Source: Blastomussa wellsi (Eukaryota > Cnidaria > Anthozoa > Scleractinia > Plerogyridae). From it: DNA of 64,000 nucleotides. The notes below the pieces were generated by a model. It saw nothing but the letters and a program-made list of their open reading frames with translations. It was not told the DNA's origin and searched no databases. Made by a program: the position numbers and the translations under genes. Where the stretch lies: assembly GCA_947652115.1 (NCBI GenBank), contig OX393568.1, forward strand, positions 340,001 through 404,000. Reading direction: 5' to 3'. Positions 26,701 through 40,000 of the stretch are shown here, in pieces; the stretch's first letter is position 1, and each line of letters begins with the position of its first letter.

Positions 26701-29700
26701 CAGAAAGATGGAGCTACACTATTGGTTGGTGCCTGGTAACGTGAAAAAACGACAGCATAAATTAGTTGAATGAAAAGCGTTCGTCGATACACAGGCCTCC
26801 CAAGCTCAAAATTTGACTCTGCATACGTGGTGTATGAGACAGCTTGTGTATATAGAGAATTGTATGGGAAAGTCACCGATCGTAAAAAAAATTGTGTAAA
26901 TAACTATCTAATCTGAAATAAAGTTTTCCCACCTGAAATGTGTCGCCTTCTTGTCTCTTGCGCCGATTTTGAAGCCATTCTGACGTCTTTTAGTGAATTT
27001 ATTCGAAATCGTTGTCTCTCCTTCTAAAAGAGAGGAAAGGCAGACCACTCCATTGATCGATCGCCAGACGTCAGTCTACAAATCGCTCTCTCCTCAAAAG
27101 GAAAATTCCCGAATCGCAATAAAACCAATAGTTCCATAAAGCCGAATAAATTTCACTCAGTAAACGGCGGTCAAAAGTCTCGTGAAGAACGAAAAATTTG
27201 GCTTAAAGTTCGCGTCTTCGACTTTCCTGAAGTCCTTGTGGTCACCCTGAAGCCAACAAAGGTTACGAAAGGTCAAGTATCAGGTTCTATCTTCAACTCT
27301 GATTGGTCCATTTGAACCAAGTCACGCGCTGACAACACGACTCTCCAACGGAGGGAAAGATACATTTTGTCGCGAATCAAGTGTCACACTGGGGCGGGAA
27401 AAGCTGTGTGAAGATGAATCTGGCACTGTTCCAACGATTTCGAATAACTTCACTAAACGGCATCAGAATGGCTTCAAAATCGGCACAAGAGACAAGACGG
27501 CGACAAATTTCAGTTGGGAAAACTTTATTTCAGATTACATAGCTATTTACGCATTTTTTTACGATCGGTGACTTTCCCATACAATTCTCTATATATACAA
27601 GCTGTCCCATACACCACGTATGCAGAGTCGTATTTTAAGCTTGGGAAGTCTGTGAGGATTAAAAGCGCCGATTTGAAAAATAAATTTCTGTTCCAGAGTT
27701 TTACGACCATCCGTTCTTCCTTGATGAAGGGGAAGGCCGCAGACTGCCATATGTTGCTTAGAATGATTGGGGAGATTAAAGTGTCTCTCGATCGGTTTAG
27801 ATGCATTTTTGTCCTCTTTCTAGTTCTAGTTTCTCTCTAGTTTCTAGTTCTAGTTCAGTATACGGAAGCCGTGTATACCATTTAACAAATAGATTCGATG
27901 TTGCCATGCGTCTGTTAAGTAATAAATCTCAGTACTGATGACGCCTTGGTAAGAACAAAAATATAGCACCCTGACAAGGTGATATAAGAGCCGTGTCACT
28001 GATTTTCGTACAACTTGTTGTCGCATTTTCATCCTCAGAAACCCGTAAACCGAGCAGCGAAATCGGTACGAATGAAAGTTAATTTTCAAGACTGCCAAAC
28101 TTGCCCCTGGGATGCTATTCTCAAACGACTATTATCACGACTGCCAACTCGAATGCTTGACTCTGATCGGAGAGAGATATATAGTTGTATTTGATAGAAG
28201 TTGTGATGGGTGCGAGTAAAATAAATATGGAAAATAAATATGGAAAATAAAGTTTAATAGACCAATTTCGATATTTTAAAATTCAGCCTAAAACAATACA
28301 CATCACTATGAGGTTCCTAGCCTCCTACGCAGGCGTTATTAGGGGATTTCGTTACCGCTTGTTCCCCCACAAACTGTAGAGTGTATTCCCCAAAGCCTCG
28401 TGCTGAGGTCTTTTGTTTTAGGCTGAATTTTAAAATGTCGAAATTGGTCTATTTCTTTAAACTTAAAAAAACATACTTCTAAGTATTTCTGATTGCAGTG
28501 TATTGTTAAATATTCTACAACCCAATATGGTAAATAAATTTTGTCCTGGCCGTCAAGTATAGATATCTTGTTGCCTTTGTTGTTGTTGTTGTTGTTTTTA
28601 TGATTAGTTGTTGTTGCTATTGTTGTTCTTATCAATGAGTTTTAAACGTGATTTTTGAAAAACATAGGGTATCAATTAATGGTTGGCCTGCTTCATGATA
28701 ATGAATGTAATGATAATAAATGTATTTTTATTTACTACCCCAGGACTGCAAAGCGTTGCCATGCCAGAATGGCGGAACCTGTTTGAACGAGAACGAAGGG
28801 TTCATATGCGTCTGCCCTTCGGGTTACAGCGGCAATCTATGCGAGAAGAACGACAATGGCTGTCTCCCAAATTCCTGTCTGAACGGCGCAACGTGCACGG
28901 AAACGAGTTATGGTCCTGAATGCAGCTGCGCAGCAGGATTTGCTGGCTCCAAGTGTGAAATTAACATCAATGAATGCTCGAGCACGCCATGCCAGAATAA
29001 CGGGCATTGTGTTGACCAGACGAATGGCTATAAATGCTACTGTAAGCCTTCCTTTAAGGGAACAAACTGCGAAACAGGTATTGTCTATGAAGAAGAAGTA
29101 AAAAGAGTCTTCCCCATTGATGTGTTTTCATTTGATAAATAACACGAAATCAACATAAGATCGAGCCGAATTGAACAATAGTGATAACTGGTGGATTTAC
29201 AGTGTGGTAGGAAAAAAGGATGCACTCATAAGTGCAAACTGCTACCAAACCAAAAGGTAAAATTGCAGGAAACTTTGATATACGATATAGAGTTGCAGGC
29301 TGTAAGAAAAAATATTTTAAATCAATGTTGGAAATACAATACATAGTAAGATGAAAACAAGCAAAAAACTCAAGCCCTGCATATTATTAACTTCTTGTCA
29401 ATTAGTCAAAATGTCACGTGCTTTTGTATTAATGACTTGTTATTTTTTTTTTCTTGTGGTAGAAATTTCCGCTGACTTTGACATGGAGTTCAGTAGAGAA
29501 CTGGGCCGAGGATTGTCCATCGTGGAAATGCGTCAGGAGTTAAGAGCGTTTACTGTGGCTTTCTGGATGAAGGTTGCCGGAACTGAACTCGATCCTGGAA
29601 CTCCCATATCGTATGCCGTACAAGTGGGAGGTATTTTGGTTTTCTGCAACTCAATTCACAAATCCATTATTTAACAGCAAAATAAACCCGAATGGAAGAG

Positions 29701-31028
29701 AAAGTGGCTTCCATACTCAAAGTTCTTTGAAGACGTCGTCTCGAGTTTTTACAGAGGCTGAGTCCCCCAAAGACCAGTCAAATTATCACTATATAACTGG
29801 CTAATCAGATCAACAGCCACAATTTGATGGATGTTTAGCTTGATCAGTCTAAAAAATACTTGTCAAAAATTAGCCCTAAATGAATAGAAAGGGCGATATT
29901 TAAGTTGAGTCTAGTTAGTTGACCGTCAATAAAAAATGAAAATACTCAACAAGTTTTCTGCTGTTTCTATCCCTTTAGCGAAAATTGAGGATAATGCTCT
30001 TGTGATTCACGACTACAATGGCTTTAATATTTGGGTTAACGGAGAAAAAACCCTGACAAATGTAGCGGCGAATGATGGAAACTGGCATCACATGGCTTTT
30101 ACGTGGCAGAGCTCAACAGGAGGGTGGAAGGCATACAAGGACGGAAGCAGTGTTAGACAAAGTGATGACTTTCAAAAGGGGCAGGTAAGCGGAAATAGCA
30201 GAGGTAAAGTGAGCTAAGTAAGTAAACCGAGGAAGTTTCAATATGTTAAGCTTTATTATTGTATTATATTATTATTACTTTTACTTATAACTTGTATTTT
30301 ACTAATAGTTTGTACATATTAATTAGGAAGGTCCTCGATAGGGAAAACCTCCGACGTTTCCTTTTTATGTTTTTACATAATAAAATCTTTACTTTACTGA
30401 ATCGTTGAGCGTTGAGAAAAGCATTGAGCACGTTTTGATATCTGAACAATTTCTTTCATATCGGATTCGACATGATTGACTGCATTAGCTGAATAGCATG
30501 GGCTGGTTAAATAGAACAATAATATTCACGTTTGACTTCAGAGTGTGGCTTGAATCTAGCTAGCTGTATGTGGAGGCTTTTTCTGACTTTTTTAATCAAT
30601 CTGCACGCTTTGTAGATACCGACTTAAGTGAATGACTATTTTTGTGGGGTTAGGTCATTCCAGCAGGAGGATTTTTCGTTCTTGGACAAGAACAAGATGA
30701 AGTTGCTCAGAACTTTAGTGCCAATGAGGCATTTATCGGGAAAATGAGTCAGCTGAATATCTGGAGTTACGAATTGCCCGCTGAAGATATCGCTGCCATG
30801 GCGCGACACGCTGACAACTTTATTGGAAATGTTATTGGATGGCCTGACTTCTACGATGGTGCAGATGACGGAATTAAGAAGACCGAGCCATCTGTGGCAC
30901 GAACTGGTCAGTTCTGTTTTTATGTAGTAGATAAAATATGAGTGGGAAATCTGTATGGGCATTTACAATGGCGAGCCGATAGGCAAGCCATTGTAAAGCC
31001 CATACAGATCGGACGCAAATATTAATAG

Positions 31029-31073
<45 letters not shown>

Positions 31074-34000
31074 GTATAACAATAAAATTTGGTTTTATCA
31101 AACGGGGTTGATAATGTCAATTGGCCACCGTAAAGAGATTCAAGTGCTGACGTTTCGAGCGTTAGCCCTTCGTCGGAGCGAATCCAACGAAATGAAATTA
31201 AATGAATGAAATGAAATGAAATGAAAACAATAAACTGAATTCAAAGCCTTTTAAACCACACTGGCTCATAGCTGCCAGTGCTTAGCTCTGGTTCCTGTAG
31301 CATAAAGTGGCTAGGAGTATTGTTCCTTCCCTCGCAGGTTACTCCCCGGTATTGTTTTAGGTTCCCCAACAATTCACTGGTATTCATTTATACTCCTGGG
31401 TGGAGTGAGGCACTATGAGAGTAAAGTGTCACTTTCGAAGCGGAGTCCAGCACACATATAAGGCCTTCATTATTAGGTCATATACACTGTCCCAGCGTTT
31501 CTTTCACCTGCTGTCGGGCATTACTTCCTGTCCTCCCCACCCAGCTTATGCCCCTTTGGATACTTATTTTGGTACTAACAGTACATTCCAATTCAATTCA
31601 GATTTTCATCTTGTTTTTCCAATATTTTTGGTGAAAATAACGCTGTAACCACTTTCATTCCTAACATAGCCGTAAGTTATTCAATAGTAAGCAGTATAAA
31701 ACAACGTTTTTTTTTTACCCTTGGTAACTGATTTAGCATGTTGAAATATTAGAAGAATAATGTGTGCAAGTCCTATATCCCTAACCACAACTGTATAGCG
31801 ATATGACGCAAGAAAAAACTTGCCAATCTGTTATCAATGCAATTTTATTTACTTTTATCTCTAGAAAATAAATGCTGGACTAACTGGCTTAACTACGATT
31901 CCCCACAAATTGGTGACGGAGACGAGGAAACTCGCACAGGCGCATGCACAGGACCCGGACCTTTTGACTGTCAAGATATCGACGGAAGATCCATGCCTGA
32001 TCTTGAGTTGAATTTAACAAAAACGTGCTCGGATAGTGGTATCAAGTGTTTGAACAGTGAGCAGAAGTCGGGTAGAAGCTGCCCTGATTTTAAAGTTCGT
32101 TATGTTTGCACGTGCCCAGGTAAGCATACTGTTCTCTTATTACTCGGTGTCAAAAATAACATCGGCTATAGAAAAAAAAAAAACAGCACAACGAATATAG
32201 CCATCCTTGTTGATGTATTAATATTACCTTCAAATAAGAAAGAAACCTTAAAACAATAAGTGAAAATTTCAAAGGACCGATAATGCTGCTAACTTGATCG
32301 TCCAAAAATGTGGAAGAATTGAAAGTGTACTTGAGAAACTTGTAAAACAATAGCGTAATTTTTCGAGATTTGCTATCCATAATCCATAAATTATTTTCAC
32401 ATAGAAGAGTAGCTCACTGCAGGGTCCGATTTTGCAAGAGTAGGCAATCAACTGGAGGAATACCACTGACCTATTTATGTCTACTATTACAGCAAATACC
32501 GCCTGTAACAGCAATCCATGTGGAGCCCACGGCACATGCCAAACACTTCCCGTGGGTTACAAATGTGACTGTAATGCAGGATATGAAGGGCGTCATTGTG
32601 AGACAGGTACGAAACGATGATAGATAAATAGAGACATTTACCATGGTGCAATTGGGCGTCAAAAGCAATTAGCTAATTATTGCTTTCGTTTTGCATTTCT
32701 ACGCTCAGTGATTGGTTTATTAAAACCTCCCGCCACTTGTTTAACCAATCAGATGTAAAACCAAAACCAATCGCGACTCGGACACACAGGTCTTCCCGCG
32801 CTTTGTGCCGGCTACGTGTAATTGCTTCAAGTTGTGAAAGCCTGTCAAAACTTGATGGAGCTCCTGTGGAGCTCCTGGTTTTGATTACTGGATTAATGGA
32901 TTGGCTCCCTGCTGTGTGATCGGCCAAAGTAATAACTTTGGTCTTGGTTTTACGACACTCAATTAAAACTCGCTGTAATCCCAAGAACAATTATCTTCGA
33001 ATTTCATCGCCTGAATGACACAATGGCTATTTATTGAAACTTTAGCTTCGCCTTCCAAGAGATCTCAACTTAGACCGCAAATCGCATTGTTTGTAACATT
33101 CCTATCTTTACAACAAGAGGACCCAAGAAGATACAATGTTTCAGTTAGTTCTCCGACTTGAACCTGTCCACCAAAAAATGGAACAAAACAAGAATCTGTT
33201 CGAAAGATGCAGAATATACCTTCATTCGTTCAGGGGATTTGTGATTTCGCGATTTCTTTTGCGAAATTAAAGTTTCGAAAAAATTTCATGCACTAAAGTA
33301 ATGTGTTTTATTTCTTCGGTATTGTGTTTGATTTTCGCAACTTGTTAGATGCTAATCCCAAACTTTATCGACGGTAACGGTTTAGTTTCTACATAACTTG
33401 AGTTCATTCACTCACCAGCTCTGAAGTGCCCTTGCCCAGGCAAAATAGCACATGGCAGATACAGTGGAAGCCGAGCTCTGGGCGGTCAGATGACTGTACA
33501 CTGTAATTCTGGATACCAGGCCAGCTCATCTGCAACGCTGAACTGTGTTGGTGGAAAATGGGATGCCCCTGTTCCAGAGTGCGCTGGTGAGGAAAATATC
33601 AATTAATGCAGCGTTGCTTTGAGGGCAGGATTTTTCTTTATTTTTGGCCTAAAAGTAGATGACATGGTACTTTTGGAATTCAATACTTTGGAGTTTCTGC
33701 TAAAACAATTAGAAAACTCGCCTGCGCTTTCCATTAGCTCAAAAAAAAACTCGGGTTCGAAGTGGAATTGTTAAATAGACAGCGAGAAGCGTAGCCAATC
33801 CAAGAATATCATTTGTTATAGAAAGCTAAATTTGCAGATGTTAGAAAATCGTTTTCAATTCAGGCAGAACGATCATGGGGAAAGAATTAGAGTAATTATA
33901 AGGCCATTAATAACGGAGCTCCAGCGGCCCAAGGTGCCGCCTGCGGAGCCCCATAGCCATTAGTCTTGTCCCGATTCTGCCTGGCAACTTTTGTGTAACT

Positions 34001-37000
34001 TTTGGCGTTTGGAGCAACATTTTTGCGGTTGTAGCAACCTTGAGAACGCTTTACCGTTCCGAGCAATTATCTGAGCAAAAGATAGGTTTAGCGCAGATTT
34101 TAAGCAAGAAAAAGTCAACCAGCTTCATAGAACAACAAGAACAACAACTACAACAAACTTTTTTTGTGCCCAGAAACGTTTAACAATTCATGAGAATTTC
34201 TTGAATGCTTATCAACCCTTTGCGCACATTACCTTTCACTTGAAAACATTTCGCAGGCGTACTGCGATCAACATCTAATAATTACTATAACGGATAATCG
34301 GCACAAAAATGCCGTCTTTGATTCTGTACTTTTCACGAACGGAAATTGATTGTTTACTTTTTTAGTTTATTCGTAAAGAATTCTGGACCATACCTAACAT
34401 TTTCCATTGGCCGTTTAGCAGACTTGCCGAACCCTGATCGATGTGAAATTTACACCAGATATTGGAATTGGATTGAAGTTTGATATAATATCTTTTTAGG
34501 AAATCGATATTTCCATGGAAACGATAAACATAAAGACTCGAAATCAGTTAAACTACGCGAATTAGATTTGACGTAAAAAACTAACGCCAGTATCCGAAAC
34601 TGTGATACAATTATTGTGAAGAACAATATATAATAAAAATATCAAGAAATTTAGGTAGCAACTTTTTGGATTTTTGGAAATTATTTAGGATTTTGTAATT
34701 TGCCATGCTCATCCTCAAATGAATTTCTACCACTGGATTTTTTTTTACCCAAATGTGTACACTAGTAGTGTTTCATGATAAGTTAGAGTGTTTTCACAAA
34801 TTATCAAGGACCAGAAAACAATTCGGATATCCGCTTTTAGGCCAGGCTTGTCTTAATTTAAATGTTGTATTTATCAATTCTACATGCAGACGTAGATGAA
34901 TGTGCCGCAGGACAAGACAACTGTGCACAAACATGCGTCAACACCTTGGGCAGTTATAAATGCATGTGCCAGGCGGGATATACACTTAACAATGACGGTT
35001 CTTGTTCAGGTAATAAATTACTCTAAATTAAAATAAATCACTCTACATGGACATAAATTACTCTACAATAACATAAATATAGATTACTTCATAGAAAGTG
35101 CGACGTACGTTTTCCAAAGTTTTGAATCAACTACTGCGCGCAAATCAACTGGCGAATTTTTGAACAAAAGTTGTGATAACACAAGGAGTCGGTTCATTAA
35201 ACAATAATTACGAAATCCATATTCAAAAGTGAAATATTTACTTTACCCTGGTGTTCCCAAGAGTGCTTGAATTTTCTTAGAACGTCCACGGCTGCGTTGT
35301 ATCAAAGCTACAATGAAAGTCTTTCATTTCTTGGCTTTCCCTTATCGACATTTAGTTTGTCTTCGCTCCGCCTGGAGAATGATTTTAGCATTTCCATATC
35401 ATAACTGTGTTCTCAAGGTTTTGCCTGGCGTGTTTTTGATGACTTTCCTTTCCATAAAGTTCTCAAAAGTACAAAATTTGTAGCCAAAACATAAACTGTC
35501 TTCGAGAGCTTGCAAACTTGCAGCGTGTTGTTTTCACAACCTCGTTGGAAACCTTTTGAATTCCCGCGCTCTGATTGGTTAGGTCGTTCTACTCTTGATG
35601 CTGATTGGTTATATTTTTCACATGTGTAGAAAGCTATACGTGAAGCTGATTGGACGTATCGCTTTTCTTATAGCTGATATAGAATTTTATCTGCAAGGTT
35701 TATTACCTAAATTTGTCGCTATATATATAATAAATTACTCTACGTTAACAATTAACGAACGTCTCTACGCCGTAAAGAATTTTTAGCACCCACGATATCG
35801 TCTATACCGGAAGAATTTATATTCCTTCTTGAAATAAAGGCACCGACAATCGTGAAGAACGACTTTGCTTTCCACTTTTTTTAGATTAGCTGGTGCCCAA
35901 TTCGTCGCTTATCTTAGTTCATAACAAAGGGAGTTTGAGCACTGGACAACAGTAGAAAATGTAATATTGTAATCAGTTACCATTTAAATCCAAGGGCCGA
36001 AACGAGTAGGGCACATAGTTCCCGGTGTTGTGGTCAGCCTTTCGTGGGCCCTGTGGGTAATAAAGGAGTTGATATCAATTGGGACTCAAGTCCTGTTTCA
36101 TCTACTGGTACGGTGTTGATTCACTGTGGCGAAGTCAAATAAATAAACAAATAAATAAACATGGTATCCCAGTTAATTTTCAAAGTTAAACCCAATCCCT
36201 GTTCACAATCTTTGGGAATCTTGATAAAATCTAAAGTATGTGCTGTTGGCCGTTCTTTTACCTTACGTCTGAGGTACTAACATGCCGACAATCTCGTTGT
36301 AGATGTCAATGAATGTAGTTCTAATAACGGAAACTGTCAGCAAAGTTGTCATAACAGCGTGGGGAGTTACCGTTGTATGTGTGCATCAGGGTACACATTG
36401 ATGTCGGACGGTCTATCTTGCGAAGGTAAAAATCATCACTTCGTTAGAATGCGTTTACAAAATGGTATTTCTTAATTTCTGATTTTGGGTGTTGTGTATT
36501 ATTTTAATTTTGCTCGATGGCCGCACATTGAGCTGAAACCTGGTAATTTGGCATTCGTTCATTCGAAACGTTAAACGGTTTGGTAGGAGCTTGCATGTCA
36601 AAGTTATGGTCGACCAAAAAGCAAAATGTGTTTTTAGTGGTTCAAAACCAAACCATCCTATCTTCACGTGTCATTTATCAAGTGTTTATTTGCACAAATG
36701 ATCCATAACATAACAACAGAACTGCAATTTTTTCCCACGTTGGTTATTTGATAAAGAAACAGAGAAATTTCTGCTATGATTTTCTGCGGCCTGTCATATA
36801 GCAACATGCATATTGCGATAATTATCGTCTTACAGCAGCATGCATGTTGCGATGCTCTCATTGTGGCCACGTTTATTGTCAGTACATCATCCCAAACATT
36901 GCATCCAGTATAATATTGTTTTATTTCATCTTGTCTGGACTTTTAGATAGCAACGAGTGTTCTAGCAATGCTGGATTAGGGCCTTGTGAGCAGATCTGTG

Positions 37001-40000
37001 TGAACACGCTGCTTGGACACCAGTGTCTTTGCAGGCCAGGTTACACCCTTAACGGCGATGGAGCAACATGTACAGGTGGGGAATTTGAATCTGACTGACT
37101 GACTGGCTGGCTGGCTGACTGACTGACTTACTTACTTACGGACTGACTGACTGACTGACTGACTGACTGACTGACTGACTAACTGACTAACTGACTAACT
37201 GATTGACTAACTGACTAACTGATTGACTAACTGATTGACTAACTGTCTGACTGACGGACTGACTGACTGACAGGCCGGCAGACCGCAGGGCCGGCCGTTA
37301 GACAGGTAGATTGACTGACTAACTGACTGACTGACACACTGACAGGCCGACAGACAGACAGGCAGACTGACTAAAAGACCGACTAACTGACTGACTGACT
37401 GACTGACAGACTCCCTTTTTTCAACATTTAGACATTTGGAGCCTACCTCATCATTAACATTTTGTTCATTCTCAGCGAGTTCTTGTCCAGCAATATCGAG
37501 CCTTGCCAATGGAAATCTTGATCCTGTCAGCCCTGCAACAACTGTGGATAGCAAAGTGCGATTTGTGTGCAACGATGGTTACGTCCTGAGGGGAGCCTCT
37601 ACAAGAACTTGTTTGGCTGATGGCACGTGGTCTGGCAAAGAGCCTCGTTGTGATGGTAAGTATAAATTAAATATTAAATTAATCTTTTTTTTTTTACAGA
37701 AAGCCTAATCACTGAAAATTGTTAATCACTGTTCTTCTGTTTAGTGGTAAAATGCATCCTTCCTGGTGAACTCCAAGATGGAACACGCAGCACTACAGCA
37801 AATTCCTTCGATAGTGTTGTCGCTTACGCGTGTAATTCCGGCTTCAGATTAGTGGGATCGGGAACACGGACTTGTTTGGCTAGTGGGGAATGGAGTGGAG
37901 AGCATCCTCGCTGTATAGGTACATAAAATACAAGTTTGCTTTTGCGTCATCAACCAAAGACAAGAAACATATTGTTACCACGTACAACCACGCATTAGGG
38001 CACACCTAATATTAGGATAGGCCTCACTCCATGTGAGATGGTTGCGGCAAGACTTTGATCATTGGTTGATCTGTGTGCGTGATCTTAATATTCATCGCTA
38101 CAAAAACGCTGGTTTCATAATCCTTTCTGCAGCAATAACAGTTTAAAGAACCGGCCTTTTAGTAGTCTCCTTCGCAGCCGTTTTCGCAGCCGTTTTAGCC
38201 TTTTAGGATCAATAGACCATTTTGTGTTGTCTTCAATATTCCCTCACTGTCAAGAAAATGTTCACCGGCGAAGCCATTTATACGATATTACGCTTTACTT
38301 GCACGGTCATTTTCATGAGAATCAAATTCATTTTAATATGAAAAGTTTTGAGATAAAGACTTGTTTTGATGCAGACGCAAGATGGAACTCGGAATGACTT
38401 ATTATACTGGTTTTGATTAATGCATTTTGTAAACGAATGAGTAGATTTTGCCATGGACTTTAACAAACGTCAATGTAACTCCCTTATTCGTAGCTGCTGA
38501 CTGTCCTGAGCCCGCGGTGCCAAATCATGGTACGCTGATTGGTCTTCAAAGGAAAAATGGTGACACTATCCGATTTGAATGCGACATTGGCTACGAGTTG
38601 GTTGGTCAATCTTACGCTATTTGCCAAAGTGGAGCTTGGAATGCGGCTATCCCGTCTTGTAACTGTATGTTCTTAATGCAGCATTGAATTTCAAATAACT
38701 TGTCCTCCATGCACAAGTTCTGTTCTCAAGTATATCGGTTTGCTCTATTTTATTAAAAGAAGAATTGCATGGCCCTTACAAGTCACAGCACGTGCACGAC
38801 TTTAAACTTCCTCTTAATTTCTGAATTAATGAATTCACTCATTTAGGATATCATGTACGACATACTATATTTATATCTCGCAGTGGTAAATTGTGGTGCT
38901 CCGCCAGCAATAGCACACGGCCAAATCCACGGTTCAGACTACACGTACAATGCCAAGGTAACCTTCTCGTGCAACGCTGCAAACTTCAAACTGTCAGGCT
39001 CGCAAGAGAGGACCTGTCAAGGTGATGGTACATGGAGTGGAACTCAAGCTTATTGTCTCGGTACGTCTTACGTACGCTGTATCATGGTTTATCTGGCAGC
39101 ACTTTGATTTTATGTAATAGGTTAAAAATGCATATTTATTTTACTTTACTCATAACGCAAAACTGAGCTTTTAATTTTTGCAATCCCATAACAATTGCCC
39201 TAATAAATACAAAAGGAGTCTGGTAGTTGTGGTCAAATGACGTCATCATGCAAATCGCTTATATTACCGGCATAACACTAATAATACTATTAATTGTTTA
39301 TTTCGACATACCTTATATATTGTTTCCTCATCTGCTGAAACACTCGTTGTACCTATCTTATAAAAAAACCGGTTAGCTCCTGTCGGTGTGATAACCTGCG
39401 ACTTTTTCTTTGTTTTTAAGATATTTTTTCTGTTCCGTATTGTTTCGAGGTTCTTTGTTGTCTTTTTCGTTCTTTATTTTACGTCACTGATGACGTCACT
39501 TTAATTTTACAGCACCGAGGTTGAGTCCAAAAACGTGGCGTCGTTCGAATTTCGGTGTATCCATTTCGTTGCTTTCTGCCAAAGAAATCATCGACTCGTT
39601 TCCTTATGCCATTATTTTACCAAATAATTTCATTATGACCGTGATTGTTAATCTCACTTTTTTCTGCTTGTTTAACAGAAAACTCCTGTGGCAACCCCGG
39701 TACACCTACAAATGGAATAAAGGTTGGCGAGAACTACCTGTATCACGACATTGTTCTCTTCCAGTGCAATCAAGGGTACACGCTTGTTGGCTCCAGCACA
39801 AGAACATGCAAAACAGACAATAACTGGAATGGAACACAACCAACGTGCAACCGTAAGTCAATAAATGCTTCATTCTCCGGATTCGCGCGTTTTCACAACC
39901 TGAATCGAATATTGTATGTTGTTCACTTAAAAAAAATGTTTCACTAGGAGGGAGGATCACGGGCCACCTCCCGCTCCCCCTCGTTTGTCGCACATTTTCA

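Larger units (their letters stand above)
24318..28743. other. Intron 16 of the SVEP1-like gene (4.4 kb)
   Basis: Holds the dispersed repeat copy 2, a Penelope-like terminal repeat, an 854-bp foldback element, an inverted-repeat element and a GTT-rich tract. No coding exon recognised. Open frames at 24802-25158 and 25870-26133 match nothing I know. Confidence 0.65.
30907..31864. other. Intron 20 of the SVEP1-like gene
   Basis: Holds a 60-bp hairpin, a Penelope-like terminal repeat and an AAATG microsatellite at about 31190-31225. The rest (31230-31860) shows nothing I recognise. Confidence 0.6.
32607..36302. other. Introns 22-24 between single-module exons
   Basis: Three introns (32607-33418, 33587-34889, 35010-36302). 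The segment at about 33900-33965 is related in inverted orientation to the right interior of the TIR element at 40377-41863. Otherwise nothing recognised. Confidence 0.5.
37919..39678. other. Introns 28 and 30 of the SVEP1-like gene
   Basis: Covers 37919-38493 and 39061-39678 (exons 29 and 30 lie between). A CTCCTTCGCAGCCG motif near 38167 also occurs near 19098 and 28321, so it is a scattered repeat. Nothing else recognised. Confidence 0.45.

Noticed and set aside
37207..37572. Minus-strand frame rich in SVSQ/LVSL repeats
   Set aside because: It is a translation of the GACT microsatellite and antisense of exon 27.
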